Shown: positions 45,013 through 57,341 of the stretch, piece after piece
Layout: each line of letters starts with the position of its first letter
Position numbering within the stretch: position 1 is the stretch's first letter
Origin: Ralstonia sp. SET104
GTDB lineage: Bacteria > Pseudomonadota > Gammaproteobacteria > Burkholderiales > Burkholderiaceae
DNA: 64,000 nt
Assembly (NCBI RefSeq): GCF_003851545.1
Contig: NZ_BHVX01000007.1
Coordinates: 62,001 to 126,000, forward strand
Reading direction: 5' to 3'
The notes under the pieces: generated by a model
The model's database searches: none
What the model was told of the DNA's origin: nothing
Seen by the model: only the letters and a program-made list of their open reading frames with translations
Position numbers and translations under genes: made by a program

Positions 45013-46374
45013 ATGTCCAACGTCAGTACCCAGAGCCCGAAAGTAGGCTTCGTTTCGCTTGGTTGCCCAAAGGCTTTGGTCGACTCCGAGCAGATCATTA
45101 CCCAACTGCGCGCGGAGGGGTATGAGATATCCGGCACCTACGGCGGGGCGGACCTGGTGGTTGTGAACACCTGCGGCTTCATCGACGAGGCCGTGCAGGA
45201 AAGCCTGGATGCGATTGGCGAGGCACTTGCCGAGAACGGCAAGGTGATCGTGACCGGCTGCCTGGGCGCCAAGAAGGACGCTGCCGGCCAGGACATCATC
45301 ACCAACGTGCACCCGAAAGTGCTGGCCGTGACCGGCCCCCACGCGCTGGGCGAAGTGATGGAAGCGGTGCACACGCACCTGCCCAAGCCGCACGATCCGT
45401 TCCTCGATCTGGTGCCGCCGCAGGGCATCAAGCTCACGCCCAAGCACTATGCGTATCTGAAAATTTCGGAGGGCTGCAACCACCGCTGCAGCTTCTGCAT
45501 CATCCCGTCGATGCGCGGCGATCTCGTCTCGCGACCGGTGGCCGACGTGATGCTGGAGGCGGAAAATCTGCTGAAGGCCGGTGTGAAGGAGCTGTTGGTC
45601 ATCTCGCAGGACACCAGCGCCTATGGCGTCGACGTCAAATTCCGCACCGGTTTCTGGAATGGCCGTCCGCTCAAGACGCGCATGACCGAGCTGGTGGCTG
45701 CGCTGGGCGAGCTTGCTTCGCAATATGGTGCTTGGGTGCGCCTGCATTACGTCTACCCGTACCCGAGTGTTGACGAGGTGATGCCCCTGATGGCCGAAGG
45801 CAAGGTGCTGCCATATCTGGACGTGCCGCTGCAGCATGCCCACCCGGATGTGCTCAAGCGTATGAAGCGCCCCGCCAATGCCGAAAAAACGCTCGACCGC
45901 ATTCGCGCCTGGCGCGAGGTGTGCCCCGAATTGACCATTCGCAGCACGTTCATTGCCGGCTTCCCGGGTGAGACGGAGGAAGAGTTCCAAACGCTGCTCG
46001 ACTTCATCGCCGAGGCCGAGTTGGATCGCGTGGGCTGCTTCGCGTACTCGCCGGTCGAAGGCGCAACCGCCAACGACCTGCCGGGCGCGCTGCCCGACGA
46101 GGTGCGCGAGGAGCGCCGCGCGCGCTTCATGGAAGTGGCCGAACGCGTGTCTGCGCGCCGCCTGCAACGCAAGGTTGGCAAATCGCTGCGCGTGCTGGTG
46201 GATGAGGTGAACCAGGATGGCGGTATTGGCCGCTCGTCGGCAGATGCGCCGGAGATCGACGGTCTGGTCTATATCGCGCCGCCGTCCAAGCCGTACAAGC
46301 GCTACAAGGCGGGCGATTTCGTGTCGGTCAAGATCGCCGGCGCGGACGGTCACGACCTGTGGGGCGAGGTTTGA
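45013..46374 (+). CDS. rimO: ribosomal protein S12 methylthiotransferase
   Basis: The start at ATG 45013 ([20 protein letters not shown]) gives 453 residues. MTTase domain ([42 protein letters not shown]), radical-SAM cluster [18 protein letters not shown], and a C-terminal TRAM domain (about 380-453). RimO methylthiolates Asp89 of ribosomal protein S12 with two Fe-S clusters. It is preceded by a -10-like TAAAAT near the dusC stop. It ends 104 bp before bktB. Confidence 0.96.
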   Translation: MSNVSTQSPKVGFVSLGCPKALVDSEQIITQLRAEGYEISGTYGGADLVVVNTCGFIDEAVQESLDAIGEALAENGKVIVTGCLGAKKDAAGQDIITNVHPKVLAVTGPHALGEVMEAVHTHLPKPHDPFLDLVPPQGIKLTPKHYAYLKISEGCNHRCSFCIIPSMRGDLVSRPVADVMLEAENLLKAGVKELLVISQDTSAYGVDVKFRTGFWNGRPLKTRMTELVAALGELASQYGAWVRLHYVYPYPSVDEVMPLMAEGKVLPYLDVPLQHAHPDVLKRMKRPANAEKTLDRIRAWREVCPELTIRSTFIAGFPGETEEEFQTLLDFIAEAELDRVGCFAYSPVEGATANDLPGALPDEVREERRARFMEVAERVSARRLQRKVGKSLRVLVDEVNQDGGIGRSSADAPEIDGLVYIAPPSKPYKRYKAGDFVSVKIAGADGHDLWGEV

Positions 46375-46397
46375 GGCAGGTTGGTCGCCAAGACCCC

Positions 46398-46443
46398 TTA
46401 GGTAATCGCACCTAAAATTTGCGAACGGTCGTTCATTTATACT
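46398..46443 (+). promoter_or_regulatory. bktB promoter region with two palindromes
   Basis: TTAGGT-AATCGC-ACCTAA (46398-46415), then GAACG-GT-CGTTC (46423-46434), then a -10 TATACT (46438-46443). The second palindrome resembles TetR-family operators and would sit between -35 and -10; the first could be another regulator site. The regulator is not in the window. Confidence 0.5.
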
Positions 46444-46477
46444 GGCCGCCATCCGATTTCTAACGATGGAGACAGCA

Positions 46478-47662
46478 ATGGCACGTGAAGTGGTGGTGGT
46501 CAGCGGCGTTCGTACCGCAATCGGGACGTTTGGCGGCAGCCTCAAGGACGTGGCGCCGTGCGAACTGGGCGCGCTGGTCGTGCGCGAAGCGCTGGCCCGC
46601 GCCGGTGTGAAGGGCGAAGAGGTCGGCCACGTGGTGTTTGGTCATGTGATCAACACTGAGCCGCGCGACATGTATCTCTCGCGTGTGGCTGCCGTGAACG
46701 GCGGTGTGTCGGCCGAGACGCCCGCGTTCAACGTCAACCGCCTGTGCGGATCAGGGCTGCAGGCCGTGGTGAACGCCGCGCAGACCGTGCTGTTGGGGGA
46801 CGCCGATATCGCCATCGCCGGCGGTGCAGAAAGCATGAGCCGCGCGCCGTACCTCGCGCCCGCTGCCCGCTGGGGCTCGCGTATGGGCGACGCCAAGATG
46901 GTCGATATGATGCTCGGCGCGCTGCACGACCCGTTCCACGCCATCCACATGGGTGTGACGGCGGAAAACGTCGCCAAGGAATTCGGCATCAGCCGTGAGC
47001 AGCAGGACCAGACTGCACTGGAATCGCACCAGCGTGCGTCGCGTGCGATCCAGGCCGGTTATTTCAAGGACCAGATCGTTCCGGTGACGATCAAATCGCG
47101 CAAGGGCGATATCCAGTTCGATACCGATGAGCACGTCCGCCATGACGCGACCATCGACGACATGACCAAGCTCAAACCCGTCTTCACGAAAGAAAACGGT
47201 ACGGTCACGGCGGGCAATGCGTCAGGCTTGAATGATGCGGGCGCGGCGCTGGTTCTGATGGAGCGCTCTGTGGCCGAAATGCGTGGTCTCAAGCCACTGG
47301 CGCGCCTGGTGTCGTACGGCCATGCCGGCGTCGACCCGAAGATCATGGGCATCGGCCCGGTGCCGGCCACGCGCCGCGCGCTCGAGCGTGCAGGCTTGTC
47401 AGTCAACGATCTGGACGTGATCGAAGCCAACGAGGCATTTGCAGCCCAAGCCTGTGCGGTGACCAAGGAACTCGGCCTGGACCCCGCTAAGGTCAACCCG
47501 AACGGCTCGGGCATCTCGCTCGGCCACCCGATCGGTGCAACGGGTGCCGTGATTACGGTGAAGGCGCTGCACGAACTGCAGCGCATTGGTGGTCGCTATG
47601 CACTGGTGACCATGTGTATTGGTGGAGGACAAGGCATTGCGGCGGTGTTTGAACGCATCTGA
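46478..47662 (+). CDS. bktB: beta-ketothiolase, BktB type
   Basis: ATG 46478 (MAREVVVVSGVRTAIGTFGG) follows GGAGA; 394 residues. Thiolase residues Cys90 (NRLCGSGLQAV), His in SLGHPIGATGAV and Cys380 (MCIGGGQGIAAVF). It matches BktB of C. necator, which condenses propionyl-CoA with acetyl-CoA for C5 hydroxyacids and can replace PhaA. It is separate from the pha operon and has its own palindromic promoter. The next gene starts inside its 3' end. Confidence 0.93.
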   Translation: MAREVVVVSGVRTAIGTFGGSLKDVAPCELGALVVREALARAGVKGEEVGHVVFGHVINTEPRDMYLSRVAAVNGGVSAETPAFNVNRLCGSGLQAVVNAAQTVLLGDADIAIAGGAESMSRAPYLAPAARWGSRMGDAKMVDMMLGALHDPFHAIHMGVTAENVAKEFGISREQQDQTALESHQRASRAIQAGYFKDQIVPVTIKSRKGDIQFDTDEHVRHDATIDDMTKLKPVFTKENGTVTAGNASGLNDAGAALVLMERSVAEMRGLKPLARLVSYGHAGVDPKIMGIGPVPATRRALERAGLSVNDLDVIEANEAFAAQACAVTKELGLDPAKVNPNGSGISLGHPIGATGAVITVKALHELQRIGGRYALVTMCIGGGQGIAAVFERI

Positions 47663-48371
47663 ACGCATTTTTTCGATTGGACGCCTGGTTGGGCCGTCGG
47701 CTGCGCTGATCGCGCTGCTGTTGGCCCTGGGCGTGGCGCCGGTGTCTGCTCAGACGCCGAGCGCCAACAACGGTTATGACGTGTCGACCGGCAGCACCAA
47801 CGTGCAGCCGGGAGACCTCGGTCTGAACCGCGCTGTGGCTGATGGCGACAAGCGCCGCGCTCAAGCCCACAAGGCCGGCAACGGGTTCTCCGCCCAGACC
47901 GCGCCGCCCAATGTGCTGCAACCGCAGCCCGACTACGCGAAATACCCCGTCTATACCGGCGTGATCGGCGATATGCCGATCCACATGCGCCTTGGGCGCA
48001 AGACGGGTGAAATCGACAGCGTCCACGGCGAGTACGTTGCGGGCAACGCGTCTGGCGTACGTCTTGTGACGGGCGAATACGAAAACGGCGGCTTCCTGAT
48101 GGAAGAGTCAGATGACGGCACGCACGTTACCGGCACCTGGGAAGGCTCCATCGACGCCCGCGGCATTGTGCGTGGCACGTGGACGGACGTGGCCCACGAT
48201 GGGCATATGCTCCCTTTTGTGCTGAGGCCGGTCGCTGTGGTGGTGATCCCGCCGTACGATGCCGCAGCCAACAGCAATGCTGCTGCGCCCGCAACGCCGC
48301 TAGTTCCCGCCGCGCCGGGTCAGATTGCGCCACCACCGGGCAATCCAACACGATCAAGCGCGCACTGGTAA
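47637..48371 (+). CDS. exported protein of unknown function overlapping bktB
   Basis: The best start is TTG 47637, with GGAGG 8 bp upstream, giving 244 residues; TTG 47619, GTG 47622 and TTG 47649 are alternatives. It overlaps bktB by 26 bp in another frame. A signal peptide follows (GPSAALIALLLALGVAPVSA). The mature part contains YTGVIGDMPIHMRLGRKTGE and VTGTWEGSIDARGIVRGTWT, suggesting a beta-strand domain, then a Pro/Ala tail (PATPLVPAAPGQIAPPPG). No family is recognised. Confidence 0.8.
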   Translation: MRRCLNASERIFSIGRLVGPSAALIALLLALGVAPVSAQTPSANNGYDVSTGSTNVQPGDLGLNRAVADGDKRRAQAHKAGNGFSAQTAPPNVLQPQPDYAKYPVYTGVIGDMPIHMRLGRKTGEIDSVHGEYVAGNASGVRLVTGEYENGGFLMEESDDGTHVTGTWEGSIDARGIVRGTWTDVAHDGHMLPFVLRPVAVVVIPPYDAAANSNAAAPATPLVPAAPGQIAPPPGNPTRSSAHW

Positions 48372-48412
48372 GCGGCTGAAAGCCGCTCATACGCGATCAA
48401 CCAGGAAACCAC

Positions 48413-49624
48413 GTGAACGACGACACCAAGCTCCCGCCCATGTTTCCCGCGACCCAGGCTGTGCATCCGGAGCTGCACATCCCACCGGGCTTTTTGGCGT
48501 TCTCGCATGCCACACATCGTGCGTCGACGGTTGTGTTCAAGAACCTCGCCGACATGCGCGCCTTCGGCAGTGGCAGCGTGGTGCACTGGCGCTACGGCCT
48601 GCATGCCACGCCTACGTCCGACACGCTGTGTCAGGCGTTGGCGCAGATTGAAGGCGGCTCGCATACGTTGCTGTTGCCCTCCGGGCTGGCGGCGATCTCG
48701 CTGGTGTACTTCACGCTTATCAAGTCTGGCGATGATGTGCTGGTTCCGGACAATGCCTACGGCCCGAACCGTGATCATGGCGAATGGATGGCGCGCCAGT
48801 TCGGGATCACCGTGCGCTACTACGACCCCATGATCGGCGCTGGCATCGCTGACTTGATCCGCCACAACACCAGGCTCGTGTGGCTCGAAGCACCGGGCTC
48901 GGTGACGATGGAAGTGCCGGATTGCGCGGCGATCGCCGAGGTGGCCCGCAAGGCCGGCGCCATCACTGCCATCGATAACACCTGGAGCGGCGGCGTGTAC
49001 TACCAGCCGTTCGTGCATGGCATCGATATCTCCGTGCAGGCGCTGACCAAGTACCAATCCGGCGGCAGCGATGTGCTCATGGGCGCCGCCATCACCAACG
49101 ATGAAGCACTGCACCATAAGCTGCTGGCCACGCGCATGCGCATGGGCTGGGGCGTATCTGCCGATGATTGCTATTTCGTGCTGCGCGGCTTGCCGAGCTT
49201 GCCAACACGCCTGGCGGCACACGATGCGCACGCACGCGAAGTCGCTGAATGGTTGGCTGACCGGCCCGAAGTTGTGCGCGTGCTGCACCCGGCGCTGCCC
49301 GAGTGTCCTGGCCATGAAAACTGGAAGCGCGACTTTGCCGGCGCGAGCGGATTGTTCTCGATCGTGCTGCACGAGCGTTACTCGCAGGCGCAGATCGATG
49401 CCTTTATCGAAGGCTTGCGCTACTTTGCGATCGGCTTTTCGTGGGGTGGGGCGCACAGCCTGGCACTGCCGTACAACATTCCGTCGATGCGCACGGCGAC
49501 CGCCTGGCCGCCGGCCGGTTGGGAGAACACGGGCGGCTTTGTGCGGCTGTATATCGGGCTGGAAGATCCGCGGGATTTGATTGCGGATCTGAAGCAGGCG
49601 ATGGAGACGCACCTGCGGGCTTGA
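48413..49624 (+). CDS. metC: cystathionine beta-lyase
   Basis: A GTG start at 48413, with AGGAA upstream, gives 403 residues. The PLP fold is typical of Cys/Met-metabolism lyases: SHTLLLPSGLAAISLVYFTL, AITAIDNTWSGGVYYQPFVH and PLP-Lys in SVQALTKYQSGGSDVLMGA. It converts cystathionine to homocysteine, ammonia and pyruvate for methionine synthesis. A GC-rich hairpin terminates it 27 bp downstream. Confidence 0.93.
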   Translation: MNDDTKLPPMFPATQAVHPELHIPPGFLAFSHATHRASTVVFKNLADMRAFGSGSVVHWRYGLHATPTSDTLCQALAQIEGGSHTLLLPSGLAAISLVYFTLIKSGDDVLVPDNAYGPNRDHGEWMARQFGITVRYYDPMIGAGIADLIRHNTRLVWLEAPGSVTMEVPDCAAIAEVARKAGAITAIDNTWSGGVYYQPFVHGIDISVQALTKYQSGGSDVLMGAAITNDEALHHKLLATRMRMGWGVSADDCYFVLRGLPSLPTRLAAHDAHAREVAEWLADRPEVVRVLHPALPECPGHENWKRDFAGASGLFSIVLHERYSQAQIDAFIEGLRYFAIGFSWGGAHSLALPYNIPSMRTATAWPPAGWENTGGFVRLYIGLEDPRDLIADLKQAMETHLRA

Positions 49625-49650
49625 TCGTTCAGACTTTCAGGGCGGCGAAG

Positions 49651-49675
49651 CGGGGCGCAGAGATGCGCCCCGTTT
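49651..49675 (+). terminator. terminator after metC
   Basis: CGGGGCGCA (49651-49659) and TGCGCCCCG (49664-49672) with a 4-nt loop, followed by a short T-run. It faces the convergent DUF1016 gene. Confidence 0.65.
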
Positions 49676-49693
49676 GCATATCAGTGAGCGTTG

Positions 49694-50755
49694 CTACAGC
49701 GTTTCAAGCAGGCGTGCAATGGCTTCAGGCGAGGGCAACTGGCCCTGCAACTCCTTCGGCAGGCTTTTTGTGATGGCGTAGGTTGCTACGCCAATCGGCT
49801 TTCTTGCATCACGCAAGGCGTACTCAACGATGGTGCGCTTCTTTTCCTTGCACAGGATGATGCCGATGGATGGGTTCTCGTCGTCCTGGCGGACCTGTTC
49901 GTCCAATGCGGCCAGGTAGAACTGCATCTTGCCGATGAACTCAGGCTCGAACTTGCCGATTTTCAGTTCGATGGCTACCAGCGAGCGCAGGCGCCGGTGA
50001 AACAGCAGAAGGTCGATGAAGTATTCGTCACCATCCACCTCGAGCCGGTATTGGCTGCCGAGAAAGGCAAACATGCCGCCCATTGCGCGCAGGAAATCTT
50101 CAATGCGGGTGATTAGCGCGCGCTCAAGCTCACGTTCGCTGTGCTGGTCGCCCAGCTCGAGAAAGTCGAACACGTATTCATCCTTGACCGCCAGTTTGGC
50201 CTGCGCGCGCAATGCGGGCGTCAGAGCCTTGTCGAAATTGGTCTGGCCCAGGAGCGATTTCTGGTAAGTCTGGTTGTCGATCTGGTGCGCAAGTACGTTT
50301 TTTGACCAGCCGAACTTGCGCGTCATGCGCAGGTAGAACTCGCGTTCCTGGGCGTCTTTGCAGCGTTCAAGGATAAGCAGATTGTGGCTCCAGCCGATTT
50401 CTCGCACCAGCGGTGCGAGTTTTGCTGTGCCGCTGTAGGTCTCGAAGAAACCCTTCATCCGCCACAAGTTGGACGCTGAAAACCCGCCCGTGCCGGGGAA
50501 GCTCGCCTGCAGGTCTACGGCGAGTTGCTCTACGACGGCTTTTCCCCAACCCTCGGTTCGCTGCCGCGCCACGATCAGTCGCCCGATGTCCCAGTACAGG
50601 CCGACCAGTTCCTTGTTGACCGCCCGCAATGCCGCATACTGCGCGGCCTGAATGCGCGCCCTGACCTCGGTTAGCAGGGCCGCATAGTCGTGTGCTTCAA
50701 CAGTTTCTCGCACCACCGGTGCGAGTTTCCTGCGGGTGGATTGAGTCGTTGCCAT
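49694..50755 (-). CDS. DUF1016/YhcG-family PDDEXK nuclease
   Basis: 353 residues with AAGGAGA before the ATG. The N-terminal DUF1016 domain (about 25-180, VNKELVGLYWDIGRLIV and GGFSASNLWRMKGFFETYSG) is followed by a PDDEXK domain (about 210-330) with the catalytic pattern YFIDLLLFHRRLRSLVAIEL-K, i.e. D-x(10-14)-ExK. YhcG proteins are linked to restriction-modification and defence loci, but this copy stands alone between metC and serB, suggesting horizontal insertion into a conserved region. The segment KLAPVVRE is repeated later as KLAPLVRE, encoded by near-identical palindromic DNA. Confidence 0.88.
   Translation of the reverse strand: MATTQSTRRKLAPVVRETVEAHDYAALLTEVRARIQAAQYAALRAVNKELVGLYWDIGRLIVARQRTEGWGKAVVEQLAVDLQASFPGTGGFSASNLWRMKGFFETYSGTAKLAPLVREIGWSHNLLILERCKDAQEREFYLRMTRKFGWSKNVLAHQIDNQTYQKSLLGQTNFDKALTPALRAQAKLAVKDEYVFDFLELGDQHSERELERALITRIEDFLRAMGGMFAFLGSQYRLEVDGDEYFIDLLLFHRRLRSLVAIELKIGKFEPEFIGKMQFYLAALDEQVRQDDENPSIGIILCKEKKRTIVEYALRDARKPIGVATYAITKSLPKELQGQLPSPEAIARLLETL
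50401..50419. repeat. 19-bp palindrome, copy 1, inside DUF1016 gene
   Basis: CTCGCACC-AGC-GGTGCGAG. An almost identical copy lies 306 bp away (50707-50725), in the same reading frame of the gene. Confidence 0.75.
50707..50725. repeat. 19-bp palindrome, copy 2, inside DUF1016 gene
   Basis: CTCGCACC-ACC-GGTGCGAG, in the codons for KLAPVVRE of the N-terminal extension, a region not typical of the family start. Confidence 0.75.
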
Positions 50756-50782
50756 CGCTGCGCTTTCTCCTTGCCGGAGCGC

Positions 50783-51640
50783 TTACTGCAGGGGAAACAG
50801 ATTCAACAATCCATCCAGGCCGACCACGTTGAACGCAACGTCGGCCTGCGCCTGCACGATGGGCTTGGCGCGGAACGCCACCGACAGGCCTGCCACGCCC
50901 ATCATCTTCAGGTCGTTCGAGCCGTCGCCCATGGCGATGGCGTTGTGCGGCGACACGCCCAGCTCCTGGCAGAACGCTTTGAGCGTCTGCGCCTTCACCT
51001 CCGCATTGACGATCTCGCCGAGCACGCGGCCGGTCAGCTTGCCATCGACGATTTCCAGCGTGTTGGCGCGCGTACGGTCCAGGCCCAGGCGCTCCTGCAG
51101 GCGCGAGGTGAAGAACTCGAAGCCGCCCGACACCAGCAGCGTGCGGATGCCCAATGCCTGCACGGCTTTGAGCATTTTCTCGGCACCCAGCGAGAGTTGC
51201 AGGCGCTCAGCATAGACGCGCTCCAGCACATTCGCATCCAGGCCCTTGAGCAGCTCAACACGACGCGTCAGGCTCTCGTTGAAATCCTTGATCTCGCCAC
51301 GCATCGACGCTTCCGTGATGGCGGCTACCTGTGGCTTGAGCCCGCAGAAGTCTGCAATTTCGTCGATGCACTCGATGGTGATGAGCGTGGAATCCATGTC
51401 CATCGCCAGCACGCGGAAATCGCCAGACGTCCATTCGTCAGGAATCCATGCGTAGTCCATCTTGAGGTTGGCGCAGATGGCGTCGAGCTGGACGCGCAAT
51501 TCGCTGGGCAATTCGTGCACCCACTCGATGGCGGCGACGTTGGGCGCGCGCATCTCGTAGGTGGCGCTGCCGAACAGGCTGCGGACGGATTCAATGTCGC
51601 CGGTGGACAGCGGCGACAGGCTTTGCAGAATGACGGGCAT
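50783..51640 (-). CDS. serB: phosphoserine phosphatase
   Basis: The start at ATG 51640 (MPVILQSLSPLSTGDIESVR) gives 285 residues; the frame is open further upstream. HAD motifs: DMDSTLITIECIDEIADFCG (motif I), SGGFEFFTSRL (motif II), and GDGSNDLKMMGVAG (motif IV). The N-terminal 80 residues form an ACT-like regulatory domain. It performs the last step of serine synthesis. An 8-G tract (51656-51663) lies just upstream. Confidence 0.94.
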   Translation of the reverse strand: MPVILQSLSPLSTGDIESVRSLFGSATYEMRAPNVAAIEWVHELPSELRVQLDAICANLKMDYAWIPDEWTSGDFRVLAMDMDSTLITIECIDEIADFCGLKPQVAAITEASMRGEIKDFNESLTRRVELLKGLDANVLERVYAERLQLSLGAEKMLKAVQALGIRTLLVSGGFEFFTSRLQERLGLDRTRANTLEIVDGKLTGRVLGEIVNAEVKAQTLKAFCQELGVSPHNAIAMGDGSNDLKMMGVAGLSVAFRAKPIVQAQADVAFNVVGLDGLLNLFPLQ

Positions 51641-51655
51641 GGAATGACGAGAAGA

Positions 51656-51663
51656 GGGGGGGG
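51656..51663. repeat. 8-bp homopolymer G tract upstream of serB
   Basis: Eight consecutive G's on the plus strand, 16 bp upstream of the serB ATG (C's on the coding strand). It is in the 5' untranslated region, so length change would affect expression rather than frame. Confidence 0.8.
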
Positions 51664-51754
51664 CGGGCAATTCGGTGCCGGGGAAGCTCGCTATTGTAGC
51701 GAACGCCCCGACCGGATACGCCCCGCCCAAAGGTGAGGCGTCGGTGTCCAAGCA

Positions 51755-52948
51755 TCAGGCGGACGCGGTCTCGATCATCAGGCTGCGTGCCACCTTGGCG
51801 AGAAAGCGGTCGCAGGCGTCGAGCTGGGCGAGTTCAACGTATTCGTTGGCTTTGTGCGCCTGCTCGATGTTGCCCGGTCCGCACAGCACGGCCGGAATGC
51901 CTGCGCGCTGAAACAGACCGGCCTCGGTGCCGTAGGCGACCTTGCGCTTGTCGTTGTCTTCGGTCAGCACGCGCACGAGTTGCGTGATGGCGGCCTGTTC
52001 CGACGCGTCGAGCGATGGCGCAGCAGCAATCTCGTCGAGTTCGATGCGGGCATCCGGATGCTCGCGCTGCATGGCAGGCTCGATGGTCTCGCGCACGTAG
52101 TGCTCGACGCGCGCGCGTATGGCCGGTGCATCCACGCCCGGCAGGTTGCGGAATTCAAACACCAGCTCGCACAGTGCCGGGATGGTGTTCAGCGCAATAC
52201 CGCCGTTGATGAGGCCGGTCGATGCCGTGGTGAACGGCACGTCAAACGCGTCATCGAACGGGCCTTTGGCGCGGAATTCATCGGCCAGATCGCGCACGAA
52301 GCAGATGATGCGTGCGGCGTATTCGATGGCGTTCACACCCTGCGGCGTCAGCGACGAATGCGCGGCGCGGCCATGCACGCGGCAGCGGTACGCGTTGATG
52401 CCCTTGTGGGCGACGATGGGGCGCATGGAAGTGGGTTCGCCCACGATGCATCCGGCGGGCTTGATGCCGCGCGCAATCAGGTCTTCGATCATGCGCGGGG
52501 CGCCCACGCAGCCGACCTCTTCATCGTACGACAGCGCAAGGTGCACCGGCTCACGCAGCTTGGCCTGCAGCAGCGACGGCACCAGCGCCAGCGATGACGC
52601 TATGAAGCCTTTCATGTCGCACGTGCCGCGGCCGTAGAGCTTGCCGTCGCGCACTTCTGGCGCGAACGGGTTGCTGTCCCATTTCTGTCCATCGACCGGC
52701 ACCACATCGGTGTGGCCCGACAGCACGATGCCGCCTTGCATGCTGCCGTTCGCGGCCGGAATGGTGGCAAACAGGTTGGCCTTGTTGCGATCGTCGTTGT
52801 GCGAGAGATGCGATTCGAGGCCGACGCCGCGCAGGTAGTCGCGCACGGTTTCGATCAGCGCCAGGTTGGAGCCGCGGCTGGTGGTGTCGAAGCTGACGAG
52901 CTTGTGTGTCCAGTCGAGCGTCGAGAATGGGGCGAGGGCGGTGCTCAT
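51755..52948 (-). CDS. argE: acetylornithine deacetylase
   Basis: 397 residues with AAGGAAA before the ATG. M20 metallopeptidase family: VLSGHTDVVPVDGQKWDSNP (zinc His and Asp), LYGRGTCDMKGFIASSLALV, and YDEEVGCVGAPRMIEDLIAR with the catalytic Glu pair. It deacetylates N-acetylornithine in arginine synthesis. It is adjacent to, and co-oriented with, serB and mfd on the minus strand, 37 bp after mfd. Confidence 0.92.
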   Translation of the reverse strand: MSTALAPFSTLDWTHKLVSFDTTSRGSNLALIETVRDYLRGVGLESHLSHNDDRNKANLFATIPAANGSMQGGIVLSGHTDVVPVDGQKWDSNPFAPEVRDGKLYGRGTCDMKGFIASSLALVPSLLQAKLREPVHLALSYDEEVGCVGAPRMIEDLIARGIKPAGCIVGEPTSMRPIVAHKGINAYRCRVHGRAAHSSLTPQGVNAIEYAARIICFVRDLADEFRAKGPFDDAFDVPFTTASTGLINGGIALNTIPALCELVFEFRNLPGVDAPAIRARVEHYVRETIEPAMQREHPDARIELDEIAAAPSLDASEQAAITQLVRVLTEDNDKRKVAYGTEAGLFQRAGIPAVLCGPGNIEQAHKANEYVELAQLDACDRFLAKVARSLMIETASA

Positions 52949-52985
52949 GATGGTTTCCTTGTTCTGATCGGCTGATCCTACTGGA

Positions 52986-56417
<3,432 letters not shown>

Positions 56418-56456
56418 GAGGCGTCAGGTTTTGTGGGGCACGACGGCAAGGCAAAG

Positions 56457-56494
56457 CACGACACCCCGCCGGCATGTGCAGGCGGGGTGTCGTG
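56457..56494. repeat. 14-bp palindromic element in the mfd-ispD intergenic region
   Basis: CACGACACCCCGCC (56457-56470) and GGCGGGGTGTCGTG (56481-56494), a perfect 14-bp inverted repeat with a 10-nt spacer. No T-run follows on either strand. Shape and composition resemble dispersed REP-like palindromes of Burkholderiales. Confidence 0.7.
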
Positions 56495-56505
56495 ACGCAG
56501 GCCGC

Positions 56506-56516
56506 TATTATAAAAT
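56506..56516 (+). promoter_or_regulatory. putative -10 region of ispD
   Basis: TATTATAAAAT lies about 75 bp before the ispD ATG in the divergent region; a -35 overlapping the palindrome is possible but weak. Confidence 0.4.
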
Positions 56517-56590
56517 CCGCGCCAGCCGCGCGCTTGGCTGGCGCCAAAATCCAAGCAAATGCTGCGCCAACATCCTTTTTTCCGCTTTTC

Positions 56591-57331
56591 ATGCCGATTT
56601 CTCACCCTGGTCGACGCCGTTTTGCGCTGATTCCCTCGGCCGGCGCTGGCTCGCGCGCCGGCGGCGATTTGCCCAAGCAGTATCGGGTGATTGCCGGCCG
56701 GCCGATGCTGTGGCACACGGCACAGGCGTTTCTGGCCAGTCCTGAAATTGATACTGTGCTTGTCGTGACGACGCCCGGCGTACAGCCGCTCGCCCAGCGT
56801 TTTGCCAATGGCGGTTTTGACGCGCCCAAGCTGGTGGAAGTCGATTGCGGCGGAGATTCGCGTCACGCATCGGTCACGCACGGGTTGGCGGCCTTACGTG
56901 GCATGGGTGCGCATGATGACGACTGGGTGCTCGTGCACGATGCGGCGCGCCCCGGCCTGACCCCCGCGCTGATCGCTCGTTTGGTTACTGCGGTGGAGGC
57001 GGAGGGCACACAGGCTGTGGGTGGCATCCTCGCGCTGCCGGTGGCCGACACGCTCAAGCGCGCCGACGCGGCGCAGCATATCAGTGCCACTTTGCAGCGC
57101 GACGGCCTGTGGCAAGCGCAGACGCCGCAGATGTTCCCGCTTGGTCTGCTGGAGCGCGCCCTGCGGGAGGCACTCGTGCAGCATCGCATCGTCACTGACG
57201 AGGCCAGCGCCATTGAAGCCGCTGGCCATCCGCCGTTGCTTGTGCCGGGTGCGCTGCGCAACTTCAAGGTGACGTATCCCGACGATTTCGCGCTCGCAGA
57301 GGCCATCCTCGCGCGGGCGAGCCATGACTGA
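56591..57331 (+). CDS. ispD: 2-C-methyl-D-erythritol 4-phosphate cytidylyltransferase
   Basis: ATG 56591 ([20 protein letters not shown]) gives 246 residues; the frame is open 39 codons upstream without conservation. Nucleotidyltransferase motif [31 protein letters not shown] (Asp of the metal site) and the C-terminal [15 protein letters not shown]. It makes CDP-ME in the non-mevalonate isoprenoid pathway. ispF starts 10 bp after its stop. Confidence 0.95.
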   Translation: MPISHPGRRRFALIPSAGAGSRAGGDLPKQYRVIAGRPMLWHTAQAFLASPEIDTVLVVTTPGVQPLAQRFANGGFDAPKLVEVDCGGDSRHASVTHGLAALRGMGAHDDDWVLVHDAARPGLTPALIARLVTAVEAEGTQAVGGILALPVADTLKRADAAQHISATLQRDGLWQAQTPQMFPLGLLERALREALVQHRIVTDEASAIEAAGHPPLLVPGALRNFKVTYPDDFALAEAILARASHD

Positions 57332-57341
57332 GAGAGACAGC

